DNA of 64,000 nucleotides from Brachynemurus nebulosus (Eukaryota; Arthropoda; Insecta; Neuroptera; Myrmeleontidae): positions 1,633,001 to 1,697,000 of the forward strand of contig JAPWDM010000033.1 of NCBI GenBank assembly GCA_035578155.1. The letters are read 5' to 3'. The position numbers were made by a program, and so were the translations under genes. Each line of letters starts with the position of its first letter. Within the stretch, counting starts at the first letter, position 1. The notes below the pieces were generated by a model. It was given only the letters and a program-made list of their open reading frames with translations. It did no database searches and was not told the DNA's origin. Shown here piece after piece: positions 41,660 to 53,996 of this stretch.

Positions 41660-42958
41660 CAGTGTTGTGCTTATCTAGATAACATTATCTAAAATTTTAT
41701 CTAGATAACGTTTTCGTTATCTGTTATCTTTTATCTAGATATTTTTAAAAGATGTTATCTTTTATCTTATCTTTTTATTAAACGAAAGAAAAAGATAAGA
41801 TAATAACAATACATCTATATTTTTTCTGAAAAGAAGAAATTTGGTCGACCATGTAATTCAGACAACTTTTGACACTTTCTTAAGAATTACAAAAATGTTT
41901 AAAAGCAGTTATTTAATTGTAAACAGAATTCTTGTAGCCTGGCATCATTTCCAGCGCCGTAGAGAGCAATGGCGGGCTCCGGGAATAAATCCTTTTAAAT
42001 TTTTCCCCCCAGAAAAAAGTGACAAACAAAAATAAGCTATTTTTTTATTTCTAGCCCTTGTCGACAAATACGGACGCAGTTTTTCAGCCCGGACCCCGGG
42101 GCTGTAACCCCGGCTACCGCACCCTCTCATCGAGCCTGATCATTTCCGCCATTAGTTAGAATCGTATTTAGTCGTGTAATATGAAATGTTGTACTCTGAC
42201 CACCTGATCTGCTATGTAATTCAAATAAGTGTCGACACTTTCTTATGCATTAGCCAATTGCTTAAAAGCAATTTTTTAATTTTAGATTGAATTTTGTAGC
42301 CTGGAATTATTTCCGCCATTAATTAGAATAATAGTAGGTTGTGTAATACAAAATGTCGTTTTCCGACCACTTGTGTTCGACCATGTAATTCAGATAAATA
42401 TCGACACATAAACATTAGAGAAATGTTCAAAGGCAATTCCCATATTTTAAATGGAATTCTTGTAGTTAGGAATCATTTTGGCCATTAGTTGGAATAACAT
42501 TTAATCGTATAATATGAAATGTCGTTTTCCGACCACTTGATCAATCATGTAATTTAGAAAAATATCGACACTATTTAAGCAGTTTTTTTAAACAAAAAAT
42601 GTTGTGCTCTACTGTGCAAGACATGTGCTATCATGGACCATAAATAAAAAAACAAAATTCCAAAACATGGGATTTTTATCATTAAAAACATTTCCTTAAC
42701 ATTTTTATAATTTATTGTAATTAACACATCTTTCTGGGAATCGGCGAGGTACTTTCGCAGCCCAGCACACAGTCTACAAATCGGCGGTTGAGAAACACTA
42801 GCCTAGTGCATTATTTCTGTGAATATTATCTTATCTGTTATCTAAAATTTTATCTAGATAATGGTTAAATTATCTGTTATCTTTATTTAGATATTTTAAA
42901 TTATGTTATCTATTATCCGTTATCTAGATAATAAAATTCGATATCTTGCCCAACACTG
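41660..42958. mobile_element. hAT-type element with 8 bp target duplication
   Basis: The ends are CAGTGTTGTGCTTATCTAGA and, inverted on the right, CAGTGTTGGGCAAGATATCG. The 8 bp ATCATTAC occurs immediately on both sides (41652-41659 and 42959-42966). Both sub-termini are multiplied TTATCTAGATAA words. No transposase is present; the interior is tandem repeats plus a small insertion. Confidence 0.92.
41840..42600. repeat. Tandem units of ~165-175 bp within the hAT
   Basis: Units share GACCATGTAATTCAGA, ATCGACAC, TTAAAAGCA, CTTGTAGCCTGG, ATCATTTCCGCCATTAGTT and TATGAAATGTCGTTTTCCGA. Starts fall near 41847, 42213, 42384 and 42545; the first gap is about double because of a GC-richer insertion at about 41955-42130. 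One inverse unit lies outside, at 56155-56262. Confidence 0.75.
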
Positions 42959-43262
42959 ATCATTACTATCAGTTTGGTCAAAAGCTGTAAAGTTGTTGTC
43001 AAAAATTATCTTTAAGCGAATCATCGATTTTTTGGAATTTGACAACATTTTATCTAATGTACAACACGGTTTTAGAGCTCAATATTAAACAATTGGTGCA
43101 ATATTTGAATTCTGCGAATTTCTTTCAAAAGCTCTCGATGATTGAGAACTTATGATAAAGTTATTCTTTGACTTAAGGGCGGCATTTTAGACAGTAAAGC
43201 ATAATTTCCTACTACAAAAAGTAGAGATATTGGGATTAAAGGAAATTTGTAACAGATTATAT

Positions 43263-46200
43263 ATTTGGATATATATTTGGATATATATTTGGATTATATA
43301 TTTGAATATATATTTGGAAAGATCAAATATATATAGTTTTCCCTACCAAAGCTCTGACCATTTCCAAAATATTTAACAAAATTGAAAAAAAATCAGATTT
43401 TCAGAGGTGAATTTCACCCCCTTAAATCGTTTATGGGCACGAACGGAGATTAGTTTCAATAAAATCCAGCAGTTACAGAATTTTTTGAGATATCCAGTTG
43501 GATATGTTTTCTCGTAAGTGCACCCAACACACACTTGGATATTTTATTTTAGTTTCTAATTCTGAATAACTACCTGAATAAGCCTGCGTAACTTCTCTGA
43601 TTTTGTGACACCTCCTTCATAAATTACAGTAATTTTTACTGATTTTTTTATTACTTTAAAAAATTATTAATTAATGCGTACATGTAATAACCATAATAAT
43701 AAACATTTATCACGTCTAATAAATTTTGCCAGACATTTCAATAAAATTACAACAGTTCATAAAAATGTAGAGCAAAAACAGTCAATTTTAATTACTTATG
43801 TGCATATTAAGAGGGCATTCAGGGCTAGAAGCTAAACAAGCTACATACATCTTTAACAATTTTTTTAAAGAAATTTTACGTGCTATCAGTCTAAATATAA
43901 AGAAAATTATTTTGCTTAATGGCAACGCATTTTATATGTCACCTTAAAGTCTGCTTAATAAATGTAGCACAACACAGCAGCACAGTCTACACTCAGAATA
44001 TGAAACGAAATTTAAAAAAAAACGCCGTGAACAGCGGCGCCCCATCACGGAAGTCGAATTTTTCCCTTCATCTTCGGTATTGAATGTTTACAAGCGAAAT
44101 GTAATTGAAAGTCTACAAGCGATTTGTCATTTTGGTGGTTTCTAAACTGATGATGAGTGTCCGTTTGATCGGGGCTTTAAAAAAACGTTTTAAGTTTTTA
44201 AGGGCTGAATCTCAGTAAATTTCAATTTTGTGCCGATAGCAGTTAGCAGGAAAAAAGCCAACACAATTCGTACGAGGGCTTCCTACCCATGCTTATCCGC
44301 CAATTGCCTTTGTGTTTTATTTTTAAATATTAAAAAAGGACCTTAAATAGTAAACTGGAAGATATTTTTTCTTTCCAAAAAAATCCAAAATTTCTATTTT
44401 ATAAATAAAAATCCAAAATTCCTACTTTATAAATAAACATTAACTTTAATAATATTTTTAAATTACTTAATATGTATGTATTGCATTTGTTATAAAAGTA
44501 AGTTCATTTTTTTTAAATTTTTTAAAATTACTATTCGCCTATTCGAATATTCGCAAACGCTTAAAAAATTAAAATTGTTACCTGCGATAATTCGAACCTC
44601 TCTATAATTTGTAATATTTTAAGAGTGCCTCGAGTTTCGAATTAATTAGAGTCGACTGTATTTACATATTTGGTTTCGAGTGTTAAAGGATTGTTAAAGA
44701 AACCTTATTTATTTTTAAATTCACAACAATCGAAATCCGCAAGAAAATTTATTTATAATAATCGATCGAATCACTACAAAATTACTATAACAAAATTTCA
44801 ATAGGTAAAATTCCAGGAGTAACGTTATTTCGTTCTTTTTATAATTTTCAAAATGCTTACTTTGCTTATGCAATTTGAACACTGATCTTTACAAATTTAT
44901 TTTATAAAATCGAAAAAGTATATTAGCATTTTCTGTTTGTGAGTTAAAGAAAAAATCATAATAAAATTGCTTAATAAATCCCAGTTCGCTCATTAATAAA
45001 AAACATCCTTTACCAAGCAGTCTAATAGATAATGAAAATTTTCGTATTTTGCAACTTTCATTAGTGATAACCATTTATAAATAAAATTGTTTATTTCGAA
45101 ATATACAACAGTAATCAGTTTTTAAATTCATTAGTTACTTTGTTATTTTTTGTGACTGAAAAAACACCAAATTTTTATTTTTATCCAAATAAAAGTCAGT
45201 CATAAAAAATCTTAGATTCAAATAAAATTATATAATTTTACACCAAATTAATCACCATGTACTTATTTAAGCAACACAACAATAAAAAAAAGAATATGAA
45301 TTCATCGTTTTTTATCGCGTTCCAACATTTCATTATTTTTCTGAACATTTCAAAAAACACTAATTTATCTCCTCGTATTTTCTCATATTTTTATTACCGT
45401 GAATAAGCCGTGAAAAAATACGACAAATGAAAAACTTCATATTAGACTTTTAGTCAGTAAACACAAAATTTTCTATTTTTGAAAAAATGACTTAATTTTC
45501 ATTTATTATCTCCATTTTTATCCCTAGAAACTATTCTTGAAATCAAAATGAATCACTTTTTAATCAGACAAATAATTTTATTTTACTTGAATTGTTTCTT
45601 ATGTTCAAAAATATTATTTAAAAGCATTTTAGAATATTACGTCGAACTGACTATTTTTTTTTTATTTTTTTTTTTTTTTATTTTTTTGAATAAATACATA
45701 CATTTTTTAGCGAATTTCCAAATGGAAAATTCAGCTATTACAGCCACTGTCATAATAAGACTTGAATCCGAAACTATGATAGAAATTTGTAGAAATATAA
45801 TATAAAATGGTTATTAAGTGAACAATTTTTAACTGTATTTTACCTGACGATGGCGTAGAAATCGAAAGTCGACTCGCACATATCTTATAATTTTATTGTG
45901 GAAAGTGACAAAGCAACACACTGTAAGTTATTTAACTTCAAAACCTGCTCATTAAGCGATATGGAAAAGTTGGCAGAAATGATTAAGTTTGGTTTCCAAA
46001 CAAGTAGACATTATAATTCATGAAATGATTCCAATTACAGATCAATAGATTAAACGTGCATATAAAAATCTGTGCACAGTAGTAGGCCAAACTAGGTCAA
46101 GTCACAGTTAAGCTGATCACTCGTTCAGAAGCAGTGAACCAGTATACGTCAATTGTTGTTGATTATTTAGTCATTCTTGCAGCAGTGCAGATACGTACCT

Positions 46201-46523
46201 AATACTATAGATACATATGCAACAGATAACAGAGTAGTGGTACCGGTCACACGCACACAGACCCACTATACACATATTATAATGGATGCGCGCTTCTTGA
46301 ACATATTTAAAACTTGAATTTGGCGCTGAAACCATCACTTTGAATGATTTTTGTCCCATAAATATTTTTCGCGCTATTGGATGCCAAAAATTGTGGGTTA
46401 ATTCTGAGGAATTGTCCTCCGAAGACCAGCATTACGCGTGGTGGCTTGTGTCGACAGTTTTTTTTTTTTTTGATAAAATAAAATTGTATAACTCGTCAGT
46501 AGATGGTTAAATTGGTAGTTTAA
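43263..46523. other. Mostly gene-free AT-rich DNA with two known repeats
   Basis: Holds a short TATATATTTGGA tandem run (43262-43320), the inverse copy of the 23.7 kb repeat at 44010-44420, and a 5' fragment (copy F, 45705-45810) of the microsatellite-bearing family starting TTAGCGAATTTCC. No coding frame is convincing. Confidence 0.5.
44010..44420 (-). repeat. Dispersed ~400 bp repeat, inverse copy
   Basis: Inverse match of 23655-24065, e.g. CCTACCCATGCTTATCCGCC and GCTGAATCTCAGTAAATTTC. The arms are about 20 kb apart. Confidence 0.8.
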
Positions 46524-46760
46524 CCCCTTTAGCGGCTCATGTAAAACTAACCAAACAAAATGATCATTGAAAATACTTAGGTAATTTAATTGCATAATTA
46601 TATGAGCTACCTTTTCGATAATTTTTGCTTTAGTAATGCTTTTACGATAGCAGATGACAGTATCTTACAGTTAGCAACACGAAGCGAGTTAAGGACGGGA
46701 GAGTTATTCAAGTTGTATAATTCATATGACGAGCTATGCTCGGAATAGCCGCTAAAGGGG
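46524..46760. mobile_element. piggyBac-like MITE, 237 bp
   Basis: TTAA (46520-46523 and 46761-46764) flanks inverted ends CCCCTTTAGCGGCT and AGCCGCTAAAGGGG. A C-rich TIR start after TTAA is typical of piggyBac. Non-coding. Confidence 0.8.
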
Positions 46761-46764
46761 TTAA

Positions 46765-47649
46765 ATAATAAAAGTTTAATTCATTTTAATATTTAATATT
46801 TATTATATTTTAAGCACTTTTATATTTTAAAAGTTTATAAAAATATTTTACAAAAATTAATTTAAATATTGTTTAAATTATTTAACAAAGAAAATTGTGA
46901 CTCACATAAAAAACACGTCTGAACCAATTTAAGGTAGGTTAGTGAGTGAGTTATGCACAATGCATCTTATAGCAGGTTCGCCGTTGTTCGTTCTGGTATC
47001 AAGTTCTCTGTTAAAAACCACTTAGTTTGGGGAATCACAAAATAAAACATCAGTACGAGAAACCAATATGTCGGAATAATGATGGCGGCCTTAGATAGTT
47101 CACGCTCGGCTGCTAGCTGGCGCCACCAAACACATCACCTGGGGTTTGAACTCATGATAAGTATCAAAGATTAACAAATTTCGCGGCGACAATCAACACT
47201 ACATTAGTGTAAATCCAATTGCCTAAAGTTCTCGGCTGGCGCCTACTACTGTTACAATATACAAACACAATCTCTGTATATGTATATAACATATTGGTGA
47301 GGATTTTTTGTCCATGCTGATACAGCTAGTATAGACACAGCAACTTTGTTTCTATATTCTGTGATACCAATTCTAAGTGCGACATATCCAAGGTCGAGTC
47401 ACACTACCAGTCGTAACTTAGTCTTCGTTTAATACGCACGTTTTTTTTTTTTGTTTTTGACACGCACACACACACACACTTGTTCAACTTTGCATTGCAC
47501 AATTTTTGCATGTTTGAAGTATTTTTGGTGGAAAAATCATTATGGATATTGAAGTACAATGTACTTTAATTATGTACAATTAATTTAAATTTTAAATACG
47601 TTGTAGTTATTACCTTTTTTCCCTGCAAAGCATAACAAATAAAAAGATA
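46765..47649. other. No gene seen
   Basis: A moderately GC-richer patch at 46960-47420 and a (CA)n run near 47465. No supported gene. Confidence 0.4.
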
Positions 47650-48564
47650 AGGTACCTAAGGCACTTAAGGCCCACCTAAGAAAATATGCTTATTACTTAC
47701 ATATACATATACCTTATAAAACATCAATAATATAGTGTTTAATTGTAAAAATTTATTTGTTTTTTGACAAAAATTCCTAAAAAAGTTAACGAATTTGTAT
47801 TTATATAAGTCAAAAATTTAATTTTAAAAGGTTTCTGCAATTGGGTTTTATTTCCGACTAGTGTAGAAAATAAGGCCCAACTATTGTAGCTGCCTGAGAT
47901 AATCCATTTATTTATTTATTTATTTTAAAATAATTGAGGGATTTTAGCTCTAATACTAAACTCTATATAAAAAAAAGAAATAAAATATGTAATTTTTTTC
48001 CAAAAAAATTTAATTCACATTCCTGGCCACACACTTACTTCATACACTTGATACATTATTTCATATAACGTATTTCACATTTTTTGCACATGTGACAGAA
48101 CCAATCATCGTCCTTTTTCCTTTTCGTTATTTTTATATTCAAGTAATTATAGTAATTTAAGGCTATGCGTCTAATTTTGCTTCATTTGACTTCATGACTT
48201 CAGACCTATTTTAATTATTTTAATTAATACTTTAGAGATAAACTTAATTAATTGATATAAAACTGAAAGAATATTTTTTTCAATTCTTATAACAATTTGC
48301 AAGAAATATGCCGTTGAAAGATCATGAATATAACATTCGCAATGTGCACCATTTTTATATCAACGAACGAAAATTTAACCTACAAATTTGTTTATTAAAA
48401 TATGGTATAAATTTGTTACTTTGAGTAACTCCACCTTTGCATTTGGTTTTGAAATCATTGAAAATTCACTTTAAACTTGTTAACAAGTTAGAGAACGCTT
48501 CTTGGTAAAAAAATGTAGCTAATGGGCCTTATTGCCCGCTGGGCCTTAAATGCCTTAGGTACCT
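47650..48564. mobile_element. TA-flanked MITE, 915 bp
   Basis: The left end AGGTACCTAAGGCACTTAAG and the right end inverse AGGTACCTAAGGCATTTAAG, followed by GCCCA on both sides, lie next to TA (47648-47649 and 48565-48566). Non-coding. Confidence 0.8.
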
Positions 48565-49021
48565 TATATATTTTTTTCACTATTTTGCTTATATTAGTGT
48601 TTTCAAATATGTTGAACTCATTTGTACCCAAAACCATCACATATGTACCATCATATCATCACATTAAATCTGAAGACCTCTTCTACCATTCTGATAAGAA
48701 AAAACTATCGCACAAGTTCGCACTTTTTCGTACACACAAATATTTAAGTTTGATTATGAAAAACGGGTATTTACGTGTAAGATCGCTCCTAATTCATTCC
48801 TACTCTTGTACAAAAGTCTATTCCACTTCATATCAATAACGACGCGATCCCGAGCTGGTCTACTGTTTAGCAACTTCGCTCTTGGTTGATAAGATCGTGA
48901 GTTCGGTACCAACCGGGGGAGATACGTCAACTACACTACATTATCCATCGATACCGCATTATCCATCAATAACCATTCCAACCTCAAAAACTCAATAGCA
49001 CATTACAAGGGTACATATCGT

Positions 49022-49338
49022 CGCCGTTACTTCAATATGTCGTATGTCAAGAATATGTCATTTTCTGTTAACAACGGTATAGTAACCAAAATCATCTTTT
49101 CTATATAATAGCCAAAATTCGCCATTTTTATTTGGCAATGCGTCATATGTCGTACGGTGCTTTAAAAATACAGGTACTTTAATAAACATTAAATAACACT
49201 AATAACACATCACCAAAAATCCTTGATAATTCAATAAACAAAACAACCAAAAAGAATTGCAGCGTAAAGAATAAAACAGCTTTTCTTAATTTCTGACAAA
49301 TGCCTTTTTTTAATATACGTTTTGAAGTAACGGCGATG
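49022..49338. mobile_element. 317 bp MITE with ATAT duplication and known empty site
   Basis: The ends CGTCGCCGTTACTTCA and, inverted on the right, CATCGCCGTTACTTCA are flanked by ATAT (49018-49021 and 49339-49342). The homologous sequence at 36516-36604 (inverse) has a single ATAT, confirming the insertion. Confidence 0.88.
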
Positions 49339-49384
49339 ATATGACCTAAGCTGTTGCGTACCAAAACCAATAGAAAAAAAAATA

Positions 49385-50087
49385 ACAACGTCTACTTCAC
49401 TCTAACTCCTGAAAGAAATTACTTCTATTTCACTTCTACACCCAAGAAATACAACTTCAAAAAAAAATCCTTCTGAAAAAGTACTCTGAAAAATTTACTT
49501 TGCCCCTACTTCTGAAAAAAAATTAAGACTCATTTTTCAGTTTTACTTACCCTATTTTCAGGCGTATAACGCGCACCCCAAAATTTTGAATAATTTTTTA
49601 GTGTTTTTGTATATTCACCGTATAACGCACATCGAAACTTTGATAATAAAGTAATGAATCATATACCTATACCCTATAAAAACTTTACGGAACTACCTCT
49701 AACGAATTATGTTACCATTTTGTCACACAATTTTCACAATAAACTTTTTACAGTAAGAAGGCGTGTCTTATGAGGAAATATTTTGCTAAACTATAAAAAG
49801 ATGTTTTAGTTTTCATATTTTATAATAAAAAGGATATTATTTCAACTGAATGTCTTCTGAACTTAAAGAAAAAACTACGTTACAAAATGAAATTACGTAG
49901 TTTATGGACGCTCCGTGAATAGATAAGTAACAGCATACATAAAATAACATATTATTAAATAACGCGTGATCTTACTTCCACACATAAACTTGGTCGGCTA
50001 GATAAAATGGACAAGGTAAGACCTGACTGACCAATGAAATAATAAAATTGAAGGCTTTACTTTTAATCTGGTAAAATTTTAGCCTTT
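49385..50087. other. No gene seen
   Basis: AT-rich DNA with no supported frame or element ends. Confidence 0.4.
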
Positions 50088-50320
50088 AGATCGAAGGATA
50101 GACCTCGAAAAATTGACCATCTTTCGAGGTCAGATCGAAGGATAGACCTCGAAAATTTGACCATCTTTCGAGGTCGGCCCGCGACACTGAACAAGATGTC
50201 ACACGGCCGACTAAGTTTTCTTCATTATACTACGTTATATTAATTAGAACAACTTCATTTTATTCTTTGGTTTGATGGGCAAAGGGAGCTCGAAAAACTA
50301 ACCACTTTTCGAGGTCCACC
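50088..50320. repeat. Repeated hairpins GACCTCGAAA / TTTCGAGGTC
   Basis: A 44 bp unit starting AGATCGAAGGATAGACCTCG occurs at 50088 and 50132, each with 10 bp inverted arms around about 11 bases. A third, diverged hairpin (GAGCTCGAAA...TTTTCGAGGTC) lies at about 50288-50315, and CCCGCGACAC follows units two and three. Confidence 0.75.
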
Positions 50321-50754
50321 CGCGACACCGGACAAGATAAGGACTGGCCGATAAATCATTTTTGTAACTTCTAATAGTAAACCATTACAAGAAAAATGAC
50401 ATTTTCTTTAGATCGTTGGGTGAACACTTTCATATTAGGTACAATCTCCAAGGTCTATAAGTGTTGAGTTTTATGTTACGTAACTGTGATGTAAAAGAGA
50501 ATGGGACACTACAATTGAAGCCCTGTTTTTAGGAAAAGGATAGGTAAATAATTTTAAGTTCATCATTAACGATTGAACGAATTAACAAATGAGGTAAATT
50601 TAGTCGTACAAGTTTAAGTTACTTTCCCTGTAGTAAGCAGGGTTGGCATGTTTAAAACAAAGTGTTTTAAATCACATGTTTTAAACACTGTTTAAAGCAC
50701 AATCTAAATAAAACATGTTTAAAATTAAAGTACTTTAAACGATGTTTTAAACTA

Positions 50755-51339
50755 CACACACTGGCATAATTAGCGGAACATAAAAAAATATAAAAATCTA
50801 TTTATTAAACAAAGTTGGCGGTTTTTTTTTTCATTTTTACTTAAAATAATATTGAAGTAACGAATCAGTTGACTTTCCATAGAATTGCTTTCTTTTTATT
50901 GATGCAATTCTTTTTAAGAGGTCTGTCACTTTCGAATTCAAATGCCGTTTCTTCTCAATATGGTCGAGCTTCAAACTGCCGTAATTGAAGAATGACAAAG
51001 ATGTCCCAGGAAACTATAGATAACATCATTCTGAGTATAGAAAAACGAATGGAAGCTTTGATAAGAGCACGGGAGGAACCAGGCGGGATTAAAACGCTGT
51101 GTTTCATTTTCTATTTGTTAAATAATCTTTAACTTAAATTATTCTTAGACGGCATAAGGTTCCAAAAATTTGCCATTTTATATGGTTACTTGTTTTGCTA
51201 CCGAAAATAAAGGTATATCGACTTGTGAACATGTAATTTTAAGTGAATAATTAAATAAGATTAATATTTTCTTGAAATTAAATGATTTGTTTGATTTTTA
51301 CAGATTTTTTGTTTGTTCCGCTAATTCTGCCGGTGTGTG
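50755..51339 (+). mobile_element. Internally deleted Tc1 copy, 585 bp
   Basis: Both terminal repeats are present (CACACACTGGCATAATTAGC and the inverse) with TA on each side. The sequence matches the 5' region and the last ~55 codons plus 3' end of the 6366-7903 element, in opposite orientation. About 0.9 kb of transposase is missing. It sits in the GTTTAAAC-rich sub-terminal zone of the hAT element. Confidence 0.88.
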
Positions 51340-52122
51340 TATGTTTAAAACAAATAAAAAACATTACATATTAAACTGTGTTCTAAACTATCTTTAATTA
51401 AATTCTTTCGGTTAAATTGTAAATAAAACGTATTGAAATAAAAAAAAGCTTAATTATATCTTTAGTAATTAAAAATTAGGCAGTTCTATTCTAATATACA
51501 TCAGTAATAAAATAATAAAAGCAAAATTAAATTTTTAATTATGTTAAACTAAATTTATTTAAGTATGTATTTATATTCATGTTTTTTTTTTCTTTTATGT
51601 TAAATACTAATTTATGTTAAGTATTTCCATTTAAATCCTAAACAACAGCGACTAGCATTCCAGCTCTTTCTACTAAGGTCCAAGGCTACAGTCGAATGCA
51701 ACTGTGTTACCAAATTAAATGTTTTGGGATCGATTTGTGACTTTAGTGATAGCCGCCCTTCTAAAGCACTGACTTGTTCAACTAACAATAAGATTTTAAA
51801 TTACTAAACTCTTTTATTTTAGTATGTATCAAATTCAGTGTTGCCAGATTGACTCATCATTAGTCAAAAATCCCTCCAAAAGGGAAGAAAACTTCTAAAA
51901 AAAAAAAAATTATTTAATGCACATGAAATAACCAATATTTTAAATGGCTAACTTTTTGAAAAATGTCTTTCTTTAAAAATAATACAGTTGACGAGCGAAA
52001 AAAAAAATAAATAAATAAATAAATAAAATAAAATAATTTATAGCAAAATATAATTCCAATATTATTTTCAAGAAATTGTTTACTGTATTTTTTTAAACAA
52101 TAAAATTAGGCAAAATTGACTT

Positions 52123-52154
52123 TTGACTTTTGACGTCGCGACGTCAAAAGTCAA
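52123..52154. repeat. 32 bp perfect palindrome
   Basis: Sixteen-base arms TTGACTTTTGACGTCG and its exact inverse meet with no spacer. It lies near the middle of the hAT element, which suggests a head-to-head rearrangement. Confidence 0.9.
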
Positions 52155-53084
52155 CAGTCAATTGACAGGAAAGTGGTTTTACACAGTGATAGGCCGACCC
52201 ACGACATGTCTCATAACCCATTTGTAACTATACAGAGTATCCCGTTTTGCTATGGCCACGTGCAAATTTTTTGTACATTTGAGGCCCTATAACTTTTAAA
52301 GGTCAGGTTCTCCATGAACGTCGGACTACTTGACCAGGACTATCGATCGGCATCGGTCTCAACCTTGGGCACTAGGGGACAGCTCCATATATAGTTTTGC
52401 CCATTGTCCTTTCTCAGCAACGTCTTTATTGTACACAATATTCAACACGCATAAACAACAAACGATTTTATAAATTTTACAATAAACAAAACATTCAAAT
52501 GTTTCCATTTAATGACACCTATTATAAATTAATAGTACCTACGTTATTTTATGCCAATGCCTGACAGCAAAAAGTCAGATATTTCGAGACAAAAAGTTTT
52601 TTCCATAATGGTTCAATTAAAGGAATTAAACCTGTTTAAAAAAAGGTTAAAATGTCTAAAACATATGTTTAAATTAAACTAATAAAAACATGATTTTAAA
52701 CATAGGAACACTTGTTTAAAACATTTTGAACTGCTTTATAAATTTAAAAAAAAAAAAAAAAAAAAAACTTTTTTTCCATCTCTGGTAGTAAGACTTAAAA
52801 TTTTGACACGTAATATCTCGAAAACAATATCTCGAAGCAAGATACTGAGAAAAATTATTTTTCCCTTTTCATTCTACTCATCAAGCTCTATAAGAATTTG
52901 CCTTTAGTTTTCAAAGGGTTAAGAAGTAGACTCCGGGTCCGAATTACCAAAAATTCGTCTAGGGGATAACTTATTGTTATAAATTGTTTTGCAAAAATAC
53001 GCTACTTTGTAGTTTTTGTGACATTCATTTAATTATTTTTCATACAATGCAACAGTAGTAAGGATTGGACAGTTCTGGAGCCAC

Positions 53085-53450
53085 CTTCCCACCTGCCGAC
53101 TTTTTGAGTGACCTCGGCAGGTGGTAAAATACCGGAGCGGTTCTAGAAGCCTCCGGCGGTGGGTGGAGCAAAATTTGGTCTCCAACCTAACGACATCTAG
53201 TGAAAGTTTGCCCAACCTAAGTGAACCTAACGGAACATGATCTAACCTAACAGAACCCAACAAAATTTTGTCTAACCTAACAAAATTTTGTCTAACCTAA
53301 CAGAACCCAACAAAATTTTTTTTAACCTAAGAATTCAAAAATTCCCTAACAGATGGCGCAACCACCTTCGAGCCCTGTAAATTCATTACTAGATGTCGCT
53401 GCTCGTCTGGATACTAGCGATCCCTGTGCGTAAGTTTGAGAAATTGTCAA
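53085..53450. repeat. CCTAACC-rich module, copy 2
   Basis: Same order of blocks as at 21060-21370, with an expanded run of CTAACCTAACAGAACCCAAC and CAAAATTTTGTCTAACC words. Not a simple telomeric array. Confidence 0.8.
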
Positions 53451-53484
53451 CAGATGGTGCTGAAAATCCTTTTTGATAGTTAAA

Positions 53485-53690
53485 AGATGGCGTTGCTAGT
53501 CGGAACCACCGCGAATTCTGTACCTAGATTCAAAATTCGATGAAAAGATGGCGTTGCTAGTCTGAACCACCGCGAACTCTGTACCATGATTCAAAATCCC
53601 TTGAAAAGATGACGTTGCTAGTCTGAACCACTGCGAACTCGGTACCTAGATTCGAAATTCCATGAAAAGATGGTGTTGCTTTTATAATTT
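53485..53690. repeat. 61 bp tandem repeat, 3+ units
   Basis: AGATGGCGTTGCTAGTC-type starts fall at 53485, 53546, 53607 and 53668, each followed by GAACCACCGCGAACTC and GTACC...GATTC. The array ends just before the Polinton-associated gene region. Confidence 0.9.
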
Positions 53691-53847
53691 TATAGTATTT
53701 TTATCTGAAAACAGGTTTAAACTTGTATAAATTGTCAGCTGACGTCACTAAAGGTAAACTGATATCAAATAGCGAAGATTTCTGTCTAATATGCAAAAAT
53801 GAAGGAGCAGGTTTTAACCTGTATGGCTACATAAAGTGTGATAACTA

Positions 53848-53880
53848 ACGTCATCAGGCTATTTTTTCTGCTATAAAAAG
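53848..53880 (+). promoter_or_regulatory. Core promoter of the 53997 gene
   Basis: ACGTCATCA (53848-53856) lies about 24 bases upstream of TATAAAAAG (53872-53880), with ATAAAGT just before. The coding ATG follows 117 bases after the TATA box. A full TGACGTCA occurs further upstream at 53740-53747. The same ATAAAGT...ACGTCATCA...TATA order precedes the polymerase gene at 56856. Confidence 0.65.
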
Positions 53881-53996
53881 GCCGCGACAGAATTTCTTCA
53901 TTTACAATTTTGTTCGAAACTTTAGTGAAACCTTAAATCTTATTGTTGTAAAACAATTTTTTCGATTGTTGTGTTAACAATTAATTATTGCCAACA

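Larger units (their letters stand above)
41633..43262 (+). pseudogene. LINE reverse-transcriptase fragment, split by a hAT
   Basis: The left piece encodes Y-R-P-I-S and the piece after 42967 continues L-S-V-W-S-K-A-V. The hAT at 41660-42958 therefore lies inside the conserved YRPIS-L motif of non-LTR reverse transcriptases. Further on come Q-H-G-F-R-A, a helical stretch, L-F-F-D-L-R-A-A-F (43161-43187, the first catalytic Asp motif) and L-L-x-K-V-E-x-L-G. At least three in-frame stops are present and the YADD region is absent, so it is a dead fragment of a few hundred bases. The clade is uncertain (Jockey, CR1 or similar). Confidence 0.75.
50638..52784. mobile_element. hAT-type element with 8 bp duplication GTAGTAAG
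   Basis: It starts CAGGGTTGGCATG and ends CCATCTCTG (inverse CAGAGATGG). GTAGTAAG is present immediately on both sides (50630-50637 and 52785-52792). Both sub-termini are rich in GTTTAAAAC / TTTTAAACA words. It contains a nested Tc1 derivative, a 32 bp palindrome and no transposase frame. Confidence 0.88.

Noticed and set aside
46080..46460. Possible LTR or promoter region with GC-richer sequence
   Set aside because: No TG...CA repeat pair, primer-binding site or coding remnant could be found.
48522..48839. 105-codon frame with a hydrophobic N-terminus
   Set aside because: It starts inside the right terminal repeat of a MITE and shows no domain, promoter or codon signal.
53160..53340. Telomere-like CCTAACC repeats
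   Set aside because: The words are irregular, mixed with unique blocks, and the same module occurs at 21 kb. This is a dispersed repeat, not a (CCTAA)n telomere.
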